Positions 14,956 through 21,769 of a DNA stretch of 41,389 nucleotides are shown piece after piece. Location: the IMG/VR virus record IMGVR_UViG_3300025137_000081, positions 1-41,389 of that record. One strand, given 5' to 3'. Both the position numbers and the translations under genes were made by a program. The stretch is from a virus. How positions within the stretch are numbered: position 1 is the stretch's first letter; every line of letters begins with the position of its first letter. The notes beneath the pieces are model-generated. The model saw only the letters and a program-made list of their open reading frames with translations. It was not told where the DNA came from and searched no databases.

Positions 14956-15477
14956 ATGTCAGATACATATTCAATCAATAAAGAAATAATTCATAATCTA
15001 TTTAAAAACATACTATCACAGTCTAGTTTTAAACAGAAACAAAATTATGAAAGCACTCTTAGTATACTATTAAGAGAATTAAGTGATACACAGATAGAGA
15101 TTATTACAACTCTATTACTTAAAGAAGAAGAATATCAGCCTGTAAAGGTTGGTGATTATGTTAAAATGGAAGTACCAAAATACCACAAGGGTTCAGAGTA
15201 TGAAGAAGATGTCATGATTGACATGGGTCTTATGCGTGAAGAAGAGCTTGGTATATGTTATGCTGAAGTTTTAGATGATTCATCTTGGAGTAGTACTGAG
15301 GAGTTTAATCCTTTTTACTCTTCATTAAAAGTAAACCTGTTATATCATGATAAAGAAAAGAATTTAAAGTTTCATGAGACAACCATTAATCCTATGGCAA
15401 TCAAAAAGATTAGTAAAGGTCACATTAGATACTTTAAATCATTAAAAAACATCACTAAAACCAAGAAAGATGCCTAA
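14956..15477 (+). CDS. Early protein, unknown function (173 aa)
   Basis: The N-terminal half is helical (SILLRELSDTQIEIITTLLL). The second half begins with a KOW/SH3-like strand pattern (PVKVGDYVKMEVPKYHKG) and continues with beta strands (LKVNLLYHDKEKNLKFHETT). The end is basic (KNITKTKKDA). The segment GDYVKMEV often occurs in small beta-barrels that contact nucleic acids or proteins. It overlaps the next gene by 8 nt. No family recognised. Confidence 0.7.
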   Translation: MSDTYSINKEIIHNLFKNILSQSSFKQKQNYESTLSILLRELSDTQIEIITTLLLKEEEYQPVKVGDYVKMEVPKYHKGSEYEEDVMIDMGLMREEELGICYAEVLDDSSWSSTEEFNPFYSSLKVNLLYHDKEKNLKFHETTINPMAIKKISKGHIRYFKSLKNITKTKKDA

Positions 15478-15658
15478 AATTAATTTAGAAATTATAAAGG
15501 ATGAGTATAACCTTTATAAAAAAGGAGGTAAACCAACTGGTTTTGGTGAATATATGAATACTAAATATAGTCTTACTGATATAGATCTTGTAAAAGAGAT
15601 AGATAACAACATGGCTATGTTGAGAATACTAAAGGATTATGTCATGGATAAAGAATAG
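15470..15658 (+). CDS. Small early protein (62 aa)
   Basis: Basic and helical (INLEIIKDEYNLYKKGG, then LVKEIDNNMAMLRILKDYV). It overlaps the upstream gene by 8 nt and the downstream HTH gene by 20 nt, so the three are probably co-translated. No family recognised. Confidence 0.65.
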   Translation: MPKINLEIIKDEYNLYKKGGKPTGFGEYMNTKYSLTDIDLVKEIDNNMAMLRILKDYVMDKE

Positions 15659-15896
15659 TAAAAGATTTGGTATAGTTAAATACCAAGTCATGACAGATCC
15701 AGCTGTATCAGTATCAGCTAAGGCATTATATGCCGTTTTATGTTGTTATGCAAATAAAGAGAGAGAATGTTGGCCATCTATTAGTAGATTAGCTGATGAA
15801 CTTGACTCAGGTCAATCTAGTGTAAATAGATGGATAAAAGAGCTAAAACAACATAAATATATTAAAAGAGTAGGCAGAAAGTTAACAATAAAATAA
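15639..15896 (+). CDS. Helix-turn-helix DNA-binding protein, HTH_36-like (85 aa)
   Basis: The whole chain fits the winged-helix domain found at the N-terminus of phage and plasmid replication initiators: VMTDPAVSVSAKALYAVLCC, then WPSISRLADELDSGQSSVNR as the helix-turn-helix, then WIKELKQHKYIKRVGR as the wing. There is no further domain, so it may act as a transcription regulator or a minimal origin-binding protein. It is the last gene of a three-gene overlapping set. The 12-bp repeat starts 2 nt after its stop. Confidence 0.75.
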   Translation: MSWIKNSKRFGIVKYQVMTDPAVSVSAKALYAVLCCYANKERECWPSISRLADELDSGQSSVNRWIKELKQHKYIKRVGRKLTIK

Positions 15897-15898
15897 GA

Positions 15899-15910
15899 CG
15901 TTAGCTATAT
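15899..15910 (+). repeat. 12-bp repeat CGTTAGCTATAT, copy 2
   Basis: It begins two bases after the HTH gene stop, the same position relative to a stop as copy 1 after the portal gene. The sequence that follows (ATGCTTTTTATTTTCA) resembles that after copy 1. An imperfect short stem plus T-rich run could give weak termination. Confidence 0.6.
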
Positions 15911-15979
15911 GTATGCTTTTTATTTTCAGAATTAATTAAAATACATTTAATTAGACTGACTGAATGCAAGTTATATTAT

Positions 15980-15987
15980 TATCTTTA
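15980..15987 (+). promoter_or_regulatory. Promoter-like -7 box TATCTTTA before 16004
   Basis: TATCTTTAC lies 16 nt before the ATG, one base off the TAnnTTTG pattern. The 107-bp gap (15897-16003) also holds the 12-bp repeat and an 8-bp inverted repeat TAATTAAA/TTTAATTA at 15933-15953. No -33 box is clear. Confidence 0.35.
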
Positions 15988-16003
15988 CCTCAATAAAATA
16001 AAG

Positions 16004-16276
16004 ATGATATTACAGCTTCCAAACGGCAGAATTATTGAGTGTTCATTAGAACAATACCTTTCATTGACAGATGAAGAGTATCAGGATCTTAATGGTTTGA
16101 GTTCTGTATATACTAAGGAAGTGGGTGACCCGTTTTATAATAGGTTTGCTAGACACACTAAAGCACCAGTTCAAGAAGATGCAATAGAGCATATTGAAGA
16201 ACATGAACCAGCTTTAGATGAACTAACAGCTTATGAAAAACTAGATGACCCATATTTTCATTCAGATGATTGCTAA
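16004..16276 (+). CDS. Acidic protein, unknown function (90 aa)
   Basis: It begins with a compact beta-alpha unit (MILQLPNGRIIECSLEQYLS, LTDEEYQDLNGLSS) and continues with an acidic, probably flexible tail (IEHIEEHEPALDELTAYEKL) ending in FHSDDC. I recall similar LPNGRIIE...LSLTDEEYQ starts in other Bacteroidota phages, always unassigned. The acidic tail may be a protein-binding element. It is preceded by a promoter-like box. Confidence 0.7.
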   Translation: MILQLPNGRIIECSLEQYLSLTDEEYQDLNGLSSVYTKEVGDPFYNRFARHTKAPVQEDAIEHIEEHEPALDELTAYEKLDDPYFHSDDC

Positions 16277-16318
16277 ATCATCAATCAATTATTTTATTAA
16301 TCCATAAACAATTTAAAA

Positions 16319-16888
16319 ATGCAAAATCAAGTAAACATCATTGCTGATGACATGGGAAATGTTATCCGCCAGTCAAACACTAATTCAGAATTTGGCTATG
16401 TAAGGCTACAACAGAAAAGAGTAACCTTTGGTACTAACAGTAGCTTTGTTAAAAGTTCTAACCTATCTACGTTAATACATGGTAAGTTAGAAGACTTACA
16501 AGAAATGAATTGGAAAGCTGATCAAAAATTAGCTGGTAAAATCCAAGTTAGAGAACAATTAGAGCCATTTAGTTCTAATGATCCTGACAGAGACTATAAA
16601 TATGCAGGTGATACAGGTATCATATGCTGTGTAGATGGTCAACCAATTTATAGAAAGACGTTCTTTACACCAGATGTAAATGCTGGAGATGTATTATTGA
16701 CGCACACTAATGGTGCTGATATAAGAGAAGCTAATGGTTCTACTAGTATATTAAATGCTAATAGTGCTAAGCCTACATCAGCTCAAGCTTTTGGAATTAA
16801 CGTTGATGAGAAAGAAGAAGTTAGTAATGAAGTAGTAGAAGAAGAAACAGAAGAAGTTCTAGAAGAGGCAGAGACCTTTGAACTTTAA
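16319..16888 (+). CDS. Protein with SSB-like acidic C-terminal tip, unknown function (189 aa)
   Basis: The body is mainly beta (FGYVRLQQKRVTFG, KLAGKIQVREQLEP, GIICCVDGQPIYRKTFF). The last 30 residues are strongly acidic and end ETFEL. This is like the C-terminal tip of the SSB gene of this same phage (GDDFDL): an acidic stretch, then a Phe-acid-Leu end that in SSBs recruits replication partners. The body is not an obvious OB fold, but it could be a ssDNA-binding or recruitment protein. The gene stands alone with a 42-bp leader and a small hairpin after it. Confidence 0.7.
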   Translation: MQNQVNIIADDMGNVIRQSNTNSEFGYVRLQQKRVTFGTNSSFVKSSNLSTLIHGKLEDLQEMNWKADQKLAGKIQVREQLEPFSSNDPDRDYKYAGDTGIICCVDGQPIYRKTFFTPDVNAGDVLLTHTNGADIREANGSTSILNANSAKPTSAQAFGINVDEKEEVSNEVVEEETEEVLEEAETFEL

Positions 16889-16916
16889 TAAAGATTTCTA
16901 AAGAATGCATAAAGGT

Positions 16917-16934
16917 TAACCCATCAGAGGGTTA
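16917..16934 (+). repeat. Short hairpin TAACCC/GGGTTA
   Basis: A 6-bp stem with a 6-nt loop in the gap after the 189-aa gene. No T-run follows, so termination is doubtful. Confidence 0.4.
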
Positions 16935-17018
16935 TTAAATGTGAATCTATTTGTGATCACAGCCTTTGTTCATTTTTATACTACTAAAACATTAACTAAT
17001 TTCTTAAATAAACACACT

Positions 17019-17561
17019 ATGCTATCTCATGAACAAATTTCAAAACTAAAATTAAATGAACAACAATTAATCTTAAGCAAACGCATTGAGCGTTATCAAT
17101 ACTTGGGTATACTGGAAGAATATCAGTTACACCCACCATCACTAATTAACTCCTTTGAATATAGTAAGTTAAATCCATACCAACACTTTTTGTTTAAACG
17201 TGTATTACATGGTCTTAATGTATATAAACCTGAAGAAGTTAAAAAGTTACATTGGGACAAAAGAAGACGCATTTCTAAAGTTTGGAAGCGTGGGCAAAGA
17301 GAAATCAATGCTTGGAAACAAACACTTTGTAATAAGAAAATAAATTCTTATCTTAGGGAAACGTTTAAACACTCTCCATTAGCACAGTATATAGCAAGTA
17401 TACCAGCTGAAGAGACATTAGATGACTATCATAATACTATGACTTTTAAAGACTTAGGTATAAATTATGAAGATGTGATTCTAAAATTTATGTCTCTAGG
17501 TTTGTTACCTAATAATTTCTTTACAATTAAACCAAATGAGTATCAAAAAAGTCTCAAGTAA
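17019..17561 (+). CDS. Protein of unknown function (180 aa)
   Basis: I place the start at 17019 (MLSHEQISKLKLNEQQL). An upstream in-frame ATG at 16941 adds 26 hydrophobic and Thr-rich residues with poorer context, and leaves no leader after the hairpin. The product is basic and helical with many Tyr/Leu (RIERYQYLGILEEYQLHPP; KLHWDKRRRISKVWKRGQRE). The Arg/Lys-Trp-rich centre suggests nucleic-acid contact. It overlaps the HNH-like gene by 26 nt. No family recognised. If the longer start is real, the extra segment could be a membrane anchor. Confidence 0.6.
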   Translation: MLSHEQISKLKLNEQQLILSKRIERYQYLGILEEYQLHPPSLINSFEYSKLNPYQHFLFKRVLHGLNVYKPEEVKKLHWDKRRRISKVWKRGQREINAWKQTLCNKKINSYLRETFKHSPLAQYIASIPAEETLDDYHNTMTFKDLGINYEDVILKFMSLGLLPNNFFTIKPNEYQKSLK

Positions 17562-17805
17562 AATGTCAAAATTAAATGCTGCTTATAGCAAATTGCGTAA
17601 GCAGTATTTAACAGACAAACCCATCTGTCATGCTAAAATACATAACTGTAGTTTACATGCCACAGATGTACATCACAAACATGGCCGTGGAGTGTATCAT
17701 TTAGATACTACTACATGGTTATCTGTTTGTAGAAACTGTCATATGTGGATAGAAGAACATCCAGCTGAATCTTATGAATTAGGATTCTCAGGCTCAAGAT
17801 CATAG
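17536..17805 (+). CDS. HNH-type zinc protein (89 aa)
   Basis: A compact zinc-finger/HNH pattern: ICHAKIHNCS, then DVHHKHGRGVYHLD, then LSVCRNCHMWIEEHP. Two Cys pairs and the HH...H arrangement fit a beta-beta-alpha-metal fold, and the closing helix (ESYELGFSG) is typical of short phage HNH-like proteins. It may nick DNA or act as a recombination accessory. It is not a free-standing homing enzyme at an obvious insertion site, because it is coupled with its upstream neighbour. Activity is uncertain, since the catalytic Asn is not clear. Confidence 0.7.
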   Translation: MSIKKVSSKMSKLNAAYSKLRKQYLTDKPICHAKIHNCSLHATDVHHKHGRGVYHLDTTTWLSVCRNCHMWIEEHPAESYELGFSGSRS

Positions 17806-17811
17806 TAATAT

Positions 17812-17885
17812 GGTCTCATAGCTCAACTGGATAGAGCAACAGCCTTCTAAGCTGTAGGTTCTAGGTTCAAATCCTAGTGAGATCA
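17812..17885 (+). tRNA. tRNA-Arg, anticodon UCU
   Basis: A complete cloverleaf is visible: acceptor GGTCTCA/TGAGATC (one G-U pair), D arm GCTC/GAGC, anticodon arm ACAGC-CTTCTAA-GCTGT with anticodon TCT (17846-17848), 5-nt variable loop, T arm CTAGG-TTCAAAT-CCTAG, discriminator A. CCA is not encoded. It reads AGA/AGG, and AGA is the common Arg codon in these genes. Confidence 0.93.
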
Positions 17886-17898
17886 CAAAAAATAATTT

Positions 17899-18999
17899 AT
17901 GAATAATAGAGAAACTGTACAGGCAGATGCATTAGCAATTGCTACAAATAATAAAAGATGTGGATTAGGTATATCTATGGGTGTTGGTAAAACAAGAATT
18001 GCTATAAAGCACCTTATGATTAACTTTAATCCTTTAATAGAAGCCTTGGTAGTGATACCAAAACACTCAGTAGCCCAGTCATGGATTGATGAGTTAGGTA
18101 AGATGAATTTAGAAAAGTTAACAAAACATATAACATTTACTACATATCTATCATTAAAGAAACATAATCCAAATGATTATGATATAGTATACTTAGATGA
18201 ATGTCACTCACTTAAATATTCACATGAGTTATTTTTAGGACCTTACGTTGGTAAAATCTTAGGATTAACAGGTACACCACCAAAGAATAAAACAACTGAG
18301 AAAGGTATGTTAGTACAAAAGTACTGTCCTATTAAATATGAATTTAGTGTTGATGAAGCAACTGACTCAAATATATTAAATGATTATCAAATAGTAATAC
18401 ATGAATTAGAGCTATCAAAAGTACCTGCTTTAAAAAAGAAAAATAAAGCCGGTGGCCATTGGTGGACAACAGAAGAAAAAGATTATAACTATGTCACGTC
18501 TAGATTAGCAGAAGCACAATCACAACAGCAAATACAATTTGCAAGAATTATGAGAATGCGTGCTTTGATGGACTATACAAGTAAAGAGAGCTATGTAAAG
18601 AGTATACTAAAGAATATAAATACACAGTGTATTGTATTTGCAAATACTCAAAAACAAGCAGACAGAATATGTAAGCATAGTTATCATTCTGGAAATCCAA
18701 AATCAGAGGATAACCTTGAGTTGTTCTCTGATGGTAGGATTAATCATTTATCCTGTGTGTTACAGTTATCAGAGGGTGTTACAATACCTAATTTAAAACA
18801 AGGTATTATTATGCATGCATATGGTAATGAAAAGAAAACTGCTCAAAGAATAGGTAGATTACTTAGACTTAATCCATCTGAGACAGCAGTATGTCACATA
18901 CTATGTTATAAAGGAACCCAAGATGTAAAGTGGGTAGAAGCTGCTATTAGTAGTTTTGATAAAAATAAAATAAAACGTTATAATCCACTTAAAAGATAA
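17899..18999 (+). CDS. Superfamily 2 (SNF2/DEAD-like) helicase (366 aa)
   Basis: An ATP-dependent DNA or RNA translocase. Motif I GISMGVGKT is at residues 24-32, motif II DECHS near 100, motif III TGTPP shortly after, and motif VI AQRIGRLLRL near 315; motifs Ia and V are also plausible (VVIPKHS, LSEGVTIPNL). Compact SNF2-type helicases of this size are usual in crAss-like phages, probably in replication restart or recombination. It follows the tRNA by 13 nt and precedes a zinc-ribbon gene by 4 nt. All core motifs are intact. Confidence 0.88.
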   Translation: MNNRETVQADALAIATNNKRCGLGISMGVGKTRIAIKHLMINFNPLIEALVVIPKHSVAQSWIDELGKMNLEKLTKHITFTTYLSLKKHNPNDYDIVYLDECHSLKYSHELFLGPYVGKILGLTGTPPKNKTTEKGMLVQKYCPIKYEFSVDEATDSNILNDYQIVIHELELSKVPALKKKNKAGGHWWTTEEKDYNYVTSRLAEAQSQQQIQFARIMRMRALMDYTSKESYVKSILKNINTQCIVFANTQKQADRICKHSYHSGNPKSEDNLELFSDGRINHLSCVLQLSEGVTIPNLKQGIIMHAYGNEKKTAQRIGRLLRLNPSETAVCHILCYKGTQDVKWVEAAISSFDKNKIKRYNPLKR

Positions 19000-19003
19000 A
19001 ATT

Positions 19004-19237
19004 ATGGGAAAAATGAAAGAAATATTTATGGAACAAATGGAAAAAGAATACCATGGAAGCCATGAAGCAATGATAGCTGATATGGCTAGACAAACATGTG
19101 AAGAATTCATAAAAGATGAGGCAAACATGTGTCCTAATTGTTATAATGCATCATTAGAACGTAATGAAACAGAAGCAAGGTGTGTACATTGTGGACAAGA
19201 ATTTATATTTGTTGGTGAAGCACTTAGATACAAATGA
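19004..19237 (+). CDS. Small zinc-ribbon protein (77 aa)
   Basis: The helical N-terminus (MKEIFMEQMEKEYHGSHEAM) is followed by a zinc ribbon: CPNCYNASL, then CVHCGQEF, two CxxC knuckles separated by about 15 residues. Such ribbons bind nucleic acid or polymerase subunits. It lies 4 nt after the helicase and overlaps the next gene by 4 nt (ATGA). No named family. Confidence 0.72.
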   Translation: MGKMKEIFMEQMEKEYHGSHEAMIADMARQTCEEFIKDEANMCPNCYNASLERNETEARCVHCGQEFIFVGEALRYK

Positions 19238-19512
19238 CTTTTGACTACAAGCATAATGATATAACAATAGAGTTTCATTATGATTATGAACCAGGAGAAC
19301 CAGAAGTACATACGTACTCTAATGGTGATCCAGGTCATCCTGGCTCAGGACCTGTTGTGTCAATACACAAAGCTATGCTAGTGCTAGCAGACATACATGA
19401 TCATAAAGTTACTGTGGATATAAGCCCATTATTAACTGAAATGTATGATTTAGACCTAGATAGAGTAGAAGAAGATATAATAGAAGAACATTTAAATAAT
19501 AGTTATGAATAA
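19234..19512 (+). CDS. Early protein, unknown function (92 aa)
   Basis: Begins with amphipathic strands rich in Asp/His/Tyr (FDYKHNDITIEFHYDYEPGE), followed by a Gly/Pro loop (NGDPGHPGSGPVVS), then helices with an acidic C-terminus (DRVEEDIIEEHLNN). Starts on ATGA with its upstream neighbour and contains the start of the next small gene in its last codons. No family recognised. Confidence 0.68.
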   Translation: MTFDYKHNDITIEFHYDYEPGEPEVHTYSNGDPGHPGSGPVVSIHKAMLVLADIHDHKVTVDISPLLTEMYDLDLDRVEEDIIEEHLNNSYE

Positions 19513-19648
19513 AAAAGTAAGACAATACAGAAGTAATCAAGGACGCAGTCCTGAAAAAATGGAAAAAATATATAAAGGTTGCTTTGCACTGATATGTGCA
19601 GGCTTTGTATTATTTATAGTTACTTTAGCTTGTAAGATTATATTATGA
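19505..19648 (+). CDS. Small single-pass membrane protein (47 aa)
   Basis: A basic N-terminal half (MNKKVRQYRSNQGRSPEKM) precedes a transmembrane segment (GCFALICAGFVLFIVTLACK). Positive charges come first, so the N-terminus is predicted to be inside. The start overlaps the upstream gene by 8 nt and the stop overlaps the next start as ATGA, which supports translation. Function unknown. Confidence 0.68.
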   Translation: MNKKVRQYRSNQGRSPEKMEKIYKGCFALICAGFVLFIVTLACKIIL

Positions 19649-20028
19649 AAGATCAGCTATTTGTACAAGCCACAATAAAGGAAGGTAAATTACACTTCCC
19701 TATAAAAGCCTTTGAAACTAAGTATAATAAGTTTCTTAAAGATATGCCGGAGGGTGCACGTATAGAATTATTTATAGGTGTACAAGATGGTAAAGGTAGC
19801 AACCCACAATTAGCAAGGGTACATGCAATGATAAGAGAGATAGCAAATGAAATAGGCTATACATTTGAAGAAGCAAAACTACAAGTTAAGCGTAAAGCTG
19901 GCCTATGTTTTGTTAAAAATGGTGTAGAGCACTGTAAATCTTTTGGTAAATGTGATAAAGAAGAACTCAATTTAGCTATACAAGCTTGTATTGAGATAGG
20001 AGATTTTAGTGGTATGCAACTTAGATAG
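19645..20028 (+). CDS. NinB-like recombination-associated protein (127 aa)
   Basis: The segment QLARVHAMIREIANEIGYTF followed by EEAKLQVKRKAGLCF, and the ending SFGKCDKEELNLAIQACIE, resemble the family of phage ssDNA-binding or recombination helpers related to lambda NinB. In that family an H-x-I-x-E-I-A helix and a later Ser/Glu-rich helix are the usual landmarks. The assignment is by pattern only. The stop lies directly against the stop of the inverted gene at 20029, with no gap. Fits the recombination genes further downstream. Confidence 0.5.
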   Translation: MKDQLFVQATIKEGKLHFPIKAFETKYNKFLKDMPEGARIELFIGVQDGKGSNPQLARVHAMIREIANEIGYTFEEAKLQVKRKAGLCFVKNGVEHCKSFGKCDKEELNLAIQACIEIGDFSGMQLR

Positions 20029-20490
20029 TTATCTTACTATCTTTAATTGATCAGCTATATCTTCTACTTTCTTTTGTAGATCAGGGTCTATTTTACCTGA
20101 AGCAACTTGTTGAGCTAAATTTTGAATTTCAGCATCATCATACTCTACTTCAACTTCTTTAGCTAGACCTTGTTGTTGAGCTTCATATTTCATTAGCTGA
20201 ACCAAAGAAAATAATACATAGAGATCAGACTGCCATTCATCAAACCTGATGCCTGGATCACCATCTCTTTCTATATTATGAACTACTAGTTTGTTAAATT
20301 CATTTATAGTTTCTGGTAATCTTAACTGATCTTCTTCAGATGACCTTAAAATAAATTTACTAGTAATACGCTGCAGTGCATCAATATAAGATGTATGAAC
20401 TTTTAGGTTTTCAATCAATTTAGTTTGATCATATTGCCAGACAGTTCTTTTATCATCAGATCTGCTTTGTATATTTTTTTCTTCAGCCAT
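20029..20490 (-). CDS. Inverted gene inside the early block, unknown function (153 aa)
   Basis: The only minus-strand gene between 13342 and 38170. The product is acidic and helical (YIDALQRITSKFILRSSEED; KEVEVEYDDAEIQNLAQQVA; LQKKVEDIADQLKIVR). It is tail-to-tail with the NinB-like gene without a spare base and head-to-head with ung over 26 bp. A TATCTTTG box upstream gives it its own promoter candidate. The composition resembles small head or tail helper proteins, so it might be a late gene placed in the early arm. No family recognised. Confidence 0.7.
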   Translation of the reverse strand: MAEEKNIQSRSDDKRTVWQYDQTKLIENLKVHTSYIDALQRITSKFILRSSEEDQLRLPETINEFNKLVVHNIERDGDPGIRFDEWQSDLYVLFSLVQLMKYEAQQQGLAKEVEVEYDDAEIQNLAQQVASGKIDPDLQKKVEDIADQLKIVR

Positions 20491-20509
20491 AATAAATTAT
20501 TTAATAACA

Positions 20510-20517
20510 CAAAGATA
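20510..20517 (-). promoter_or_regulatory. Promoter -7 box TATCTTTG for the inverted gene
   Basis: The minus strand reads TATCTTTG, a full TAnnTTTG match, 19 nt before the ATG of the 153-aa gene. The A of the plus-strand ung start codon lies in this box. No clear -33 TTTG. Confidence 0.45.
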
Positions 20518-21200
20518 TGGAAAATATTGAAATAAACATAATAAAACTCAGGGAAACACTGAATGCTAACCTGATAGAGAGTGATTGGCATAATATGTTA
20601 TCACCATATATAAACGGTCTTAACTTTGATATAATTGTTGACAATCTTGTAAAAGATGTGAATGAGGGTAGAAGATTTACACCAAGATTTAAAGACATTT
20701 TTAATGCGTTCTATGAATGTCCTTATGGGGATACTAAAGTTGTAATAGTTGGTCAAGACCCTTATCCTCAATTAGGAGTTGCTGACGGAATAGCATTTAG
20801 TTGTAGTAGAAAAGGTAAAGCAGAAAAATCCCTGCAGTATATTAATAAAGCATTAGGAACTGATCATGTAGATCTTAGATGCTGGTCTAATCAAGGCGTA
20901 CTTATGATTAATACAGCATTTACTTGTGAGATAAACAAAATAGGCTCACACTATGGTAGATGGAAAAGCTTTACTGAATACTTATTTGAAAATATAAATA
21001 GACATAAGTCTAAAACTATATTTATACTGATGGGTAAGAAAGCAGAAGAATGGCAAACTTTATTGCCAGACTGTATAATCCTTAAATGTCCACACCCAGC
21101 ATCAGCTGCTTATAGAGGTGGTGAATGGGATTGTAAAGACGTATTTAATAAAACTAATGAAGAACTAACTAAACAAGGTAAAAGTTGTATAGATTGGTAA
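20517..21200 (+). CDS. ung: Uracil-DNA glycosylase, family 1 (227 aa)
   Basis: Removes uracil from DNA. Motif VIVGQDPYP (residues 76-84) carries the catalytic Asp; GIAFSCS follows in the uracil pocket; the C-terminal loop CPHPASAAYRG (about 191-201) corresponds to HPSPLSA, with its catalytic His retained and changes in the intercalation loop. Length is normal. Ung is common in crAss-like phages and is puzzling unless uracil must be purged from phage DNA or host DNA. The start overlaps the -7 box of the inverted gene. Confidence 0.92.
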   Translation: MENIEINIIKLRETLNANLIESDWHNMLSPYINGLNFDIIVDNLVKDVNEGRRFTPRFKDIFNAFYECPYGDTKVVIVGQDPYPQLGVADGIAFSCSRKGKAEKSLQYINKALGTDHVDLRCWSNQGVLMINTAFTCEINKIGSHYGRWKSFTEYLFENINRHKSKTIFILMGKKAEEWQTLLPDCIILKCPHPASAAYRGGEWDCKDVFNKTNEELTKQGKSCIDW

Positions 21201-21215
21201 AATTTGTTATATTTG
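21184..21215 (+). promoter_or_regulatory. Bacteroidota-type promoter before 21239
   Basis: GTTG (21184-21187), 20-nt spacer, TATATTTG (21208-21215): a good match to TTTG-N19-21-TAnnTTTG. It lies across the end of ung and would drive the replication operon starting at 21239. Confidence 0.5.
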
Positions 21216-21238
21216 TAAACACTAAAGATTAATAATAA

Positions 21239-21769
21239 ATGACTGATAATCAGGAAGTTACACAAGCAAGTCAGGATAAAAAGATACAAAAGTTCAAGAA
21301 GAAGTTTTTTAAGGAATATGGGGTTCATCTCTATATATACTCCTCTGGAGAACCAGATTATAGAATAGATCTGAAAACCTTAGAAGAATGTACTCTAGTA
21401 GCTTTAAAAAAAAGTTATCCTCAGTATAATTACATGGAGCATTTAAGATATAGAAATAGAGAAAAAGCATACATAATTCATTGTCATGTGATGTCATACT
21501 TAGCACACAATGAAGGGTATACTAAATCTTCAATAGCTAAATTCTTATTAAAAAATCATGCTACTGTAATTAATTCATGTAAACAAATTGATAATGCTAT
21601 GTTTACAAAAGATAAATTAATATTAACTGCACTAAATAACATTTTAAAAGAAATAGAAACTTATGTGGGAACTGTTCCAAAAAATTTTGAAAGCCAACTT
21701 AACCCCAAACCAAGCGTTGATCCTATTTGGGATAAAGCAAGGAATTTCATTAAAGCAAACAACCAATAA
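21239..21769 (+). CDS. DnaA domain IV-like DNA-binding protein (176 aa)
   Basis: Residues 78-115 (CHVMSYLAHNEGYTKSSIAK, then FLLKNHATVINSCKQI) follow the DNA-binding domain IV of DnaA: a helix, a turn, and an H-x-T-V helix that reads the DnaA box. No AAA+ domain is present, so it cannot be a full DnaA. It may mark the phage origin or capture host DnaA boxes. The N-terminus is basic (KKIQKFKKKFFKEYG). The gene heads the replication operon and shares 107 nt with the next gene in another frame. Confidence 0.68.
   Translation: MTDNQEVTQASQDKKIQKFKKKFFKEYGVHLYIYSSGEPDYRIDLKTLEECTLVALKKSYPQYNYMEHLRYRNREKAYIIHCHVMSYLAHNEGYTKSSIAKFLLKNHATVINSCKQIDNAMFTKDKLILTALNNILKEIETYVGTVPKNFESQLNPKPSVDPIWDKARNFIKANNQ

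Noticed and set aside
16941-17018. Longer N-terminus for the 180-aa gene
   Set aside because: The extra 26 residues give poor context and no leader after a hairpin; the start at 17019 is preferred but not proven.
17812-17885. tRNA as a phage attachment site
   Set aside because: No integrase is present and the tRNA is complete and embedded between phage genes, so it is more likely a translation aid.
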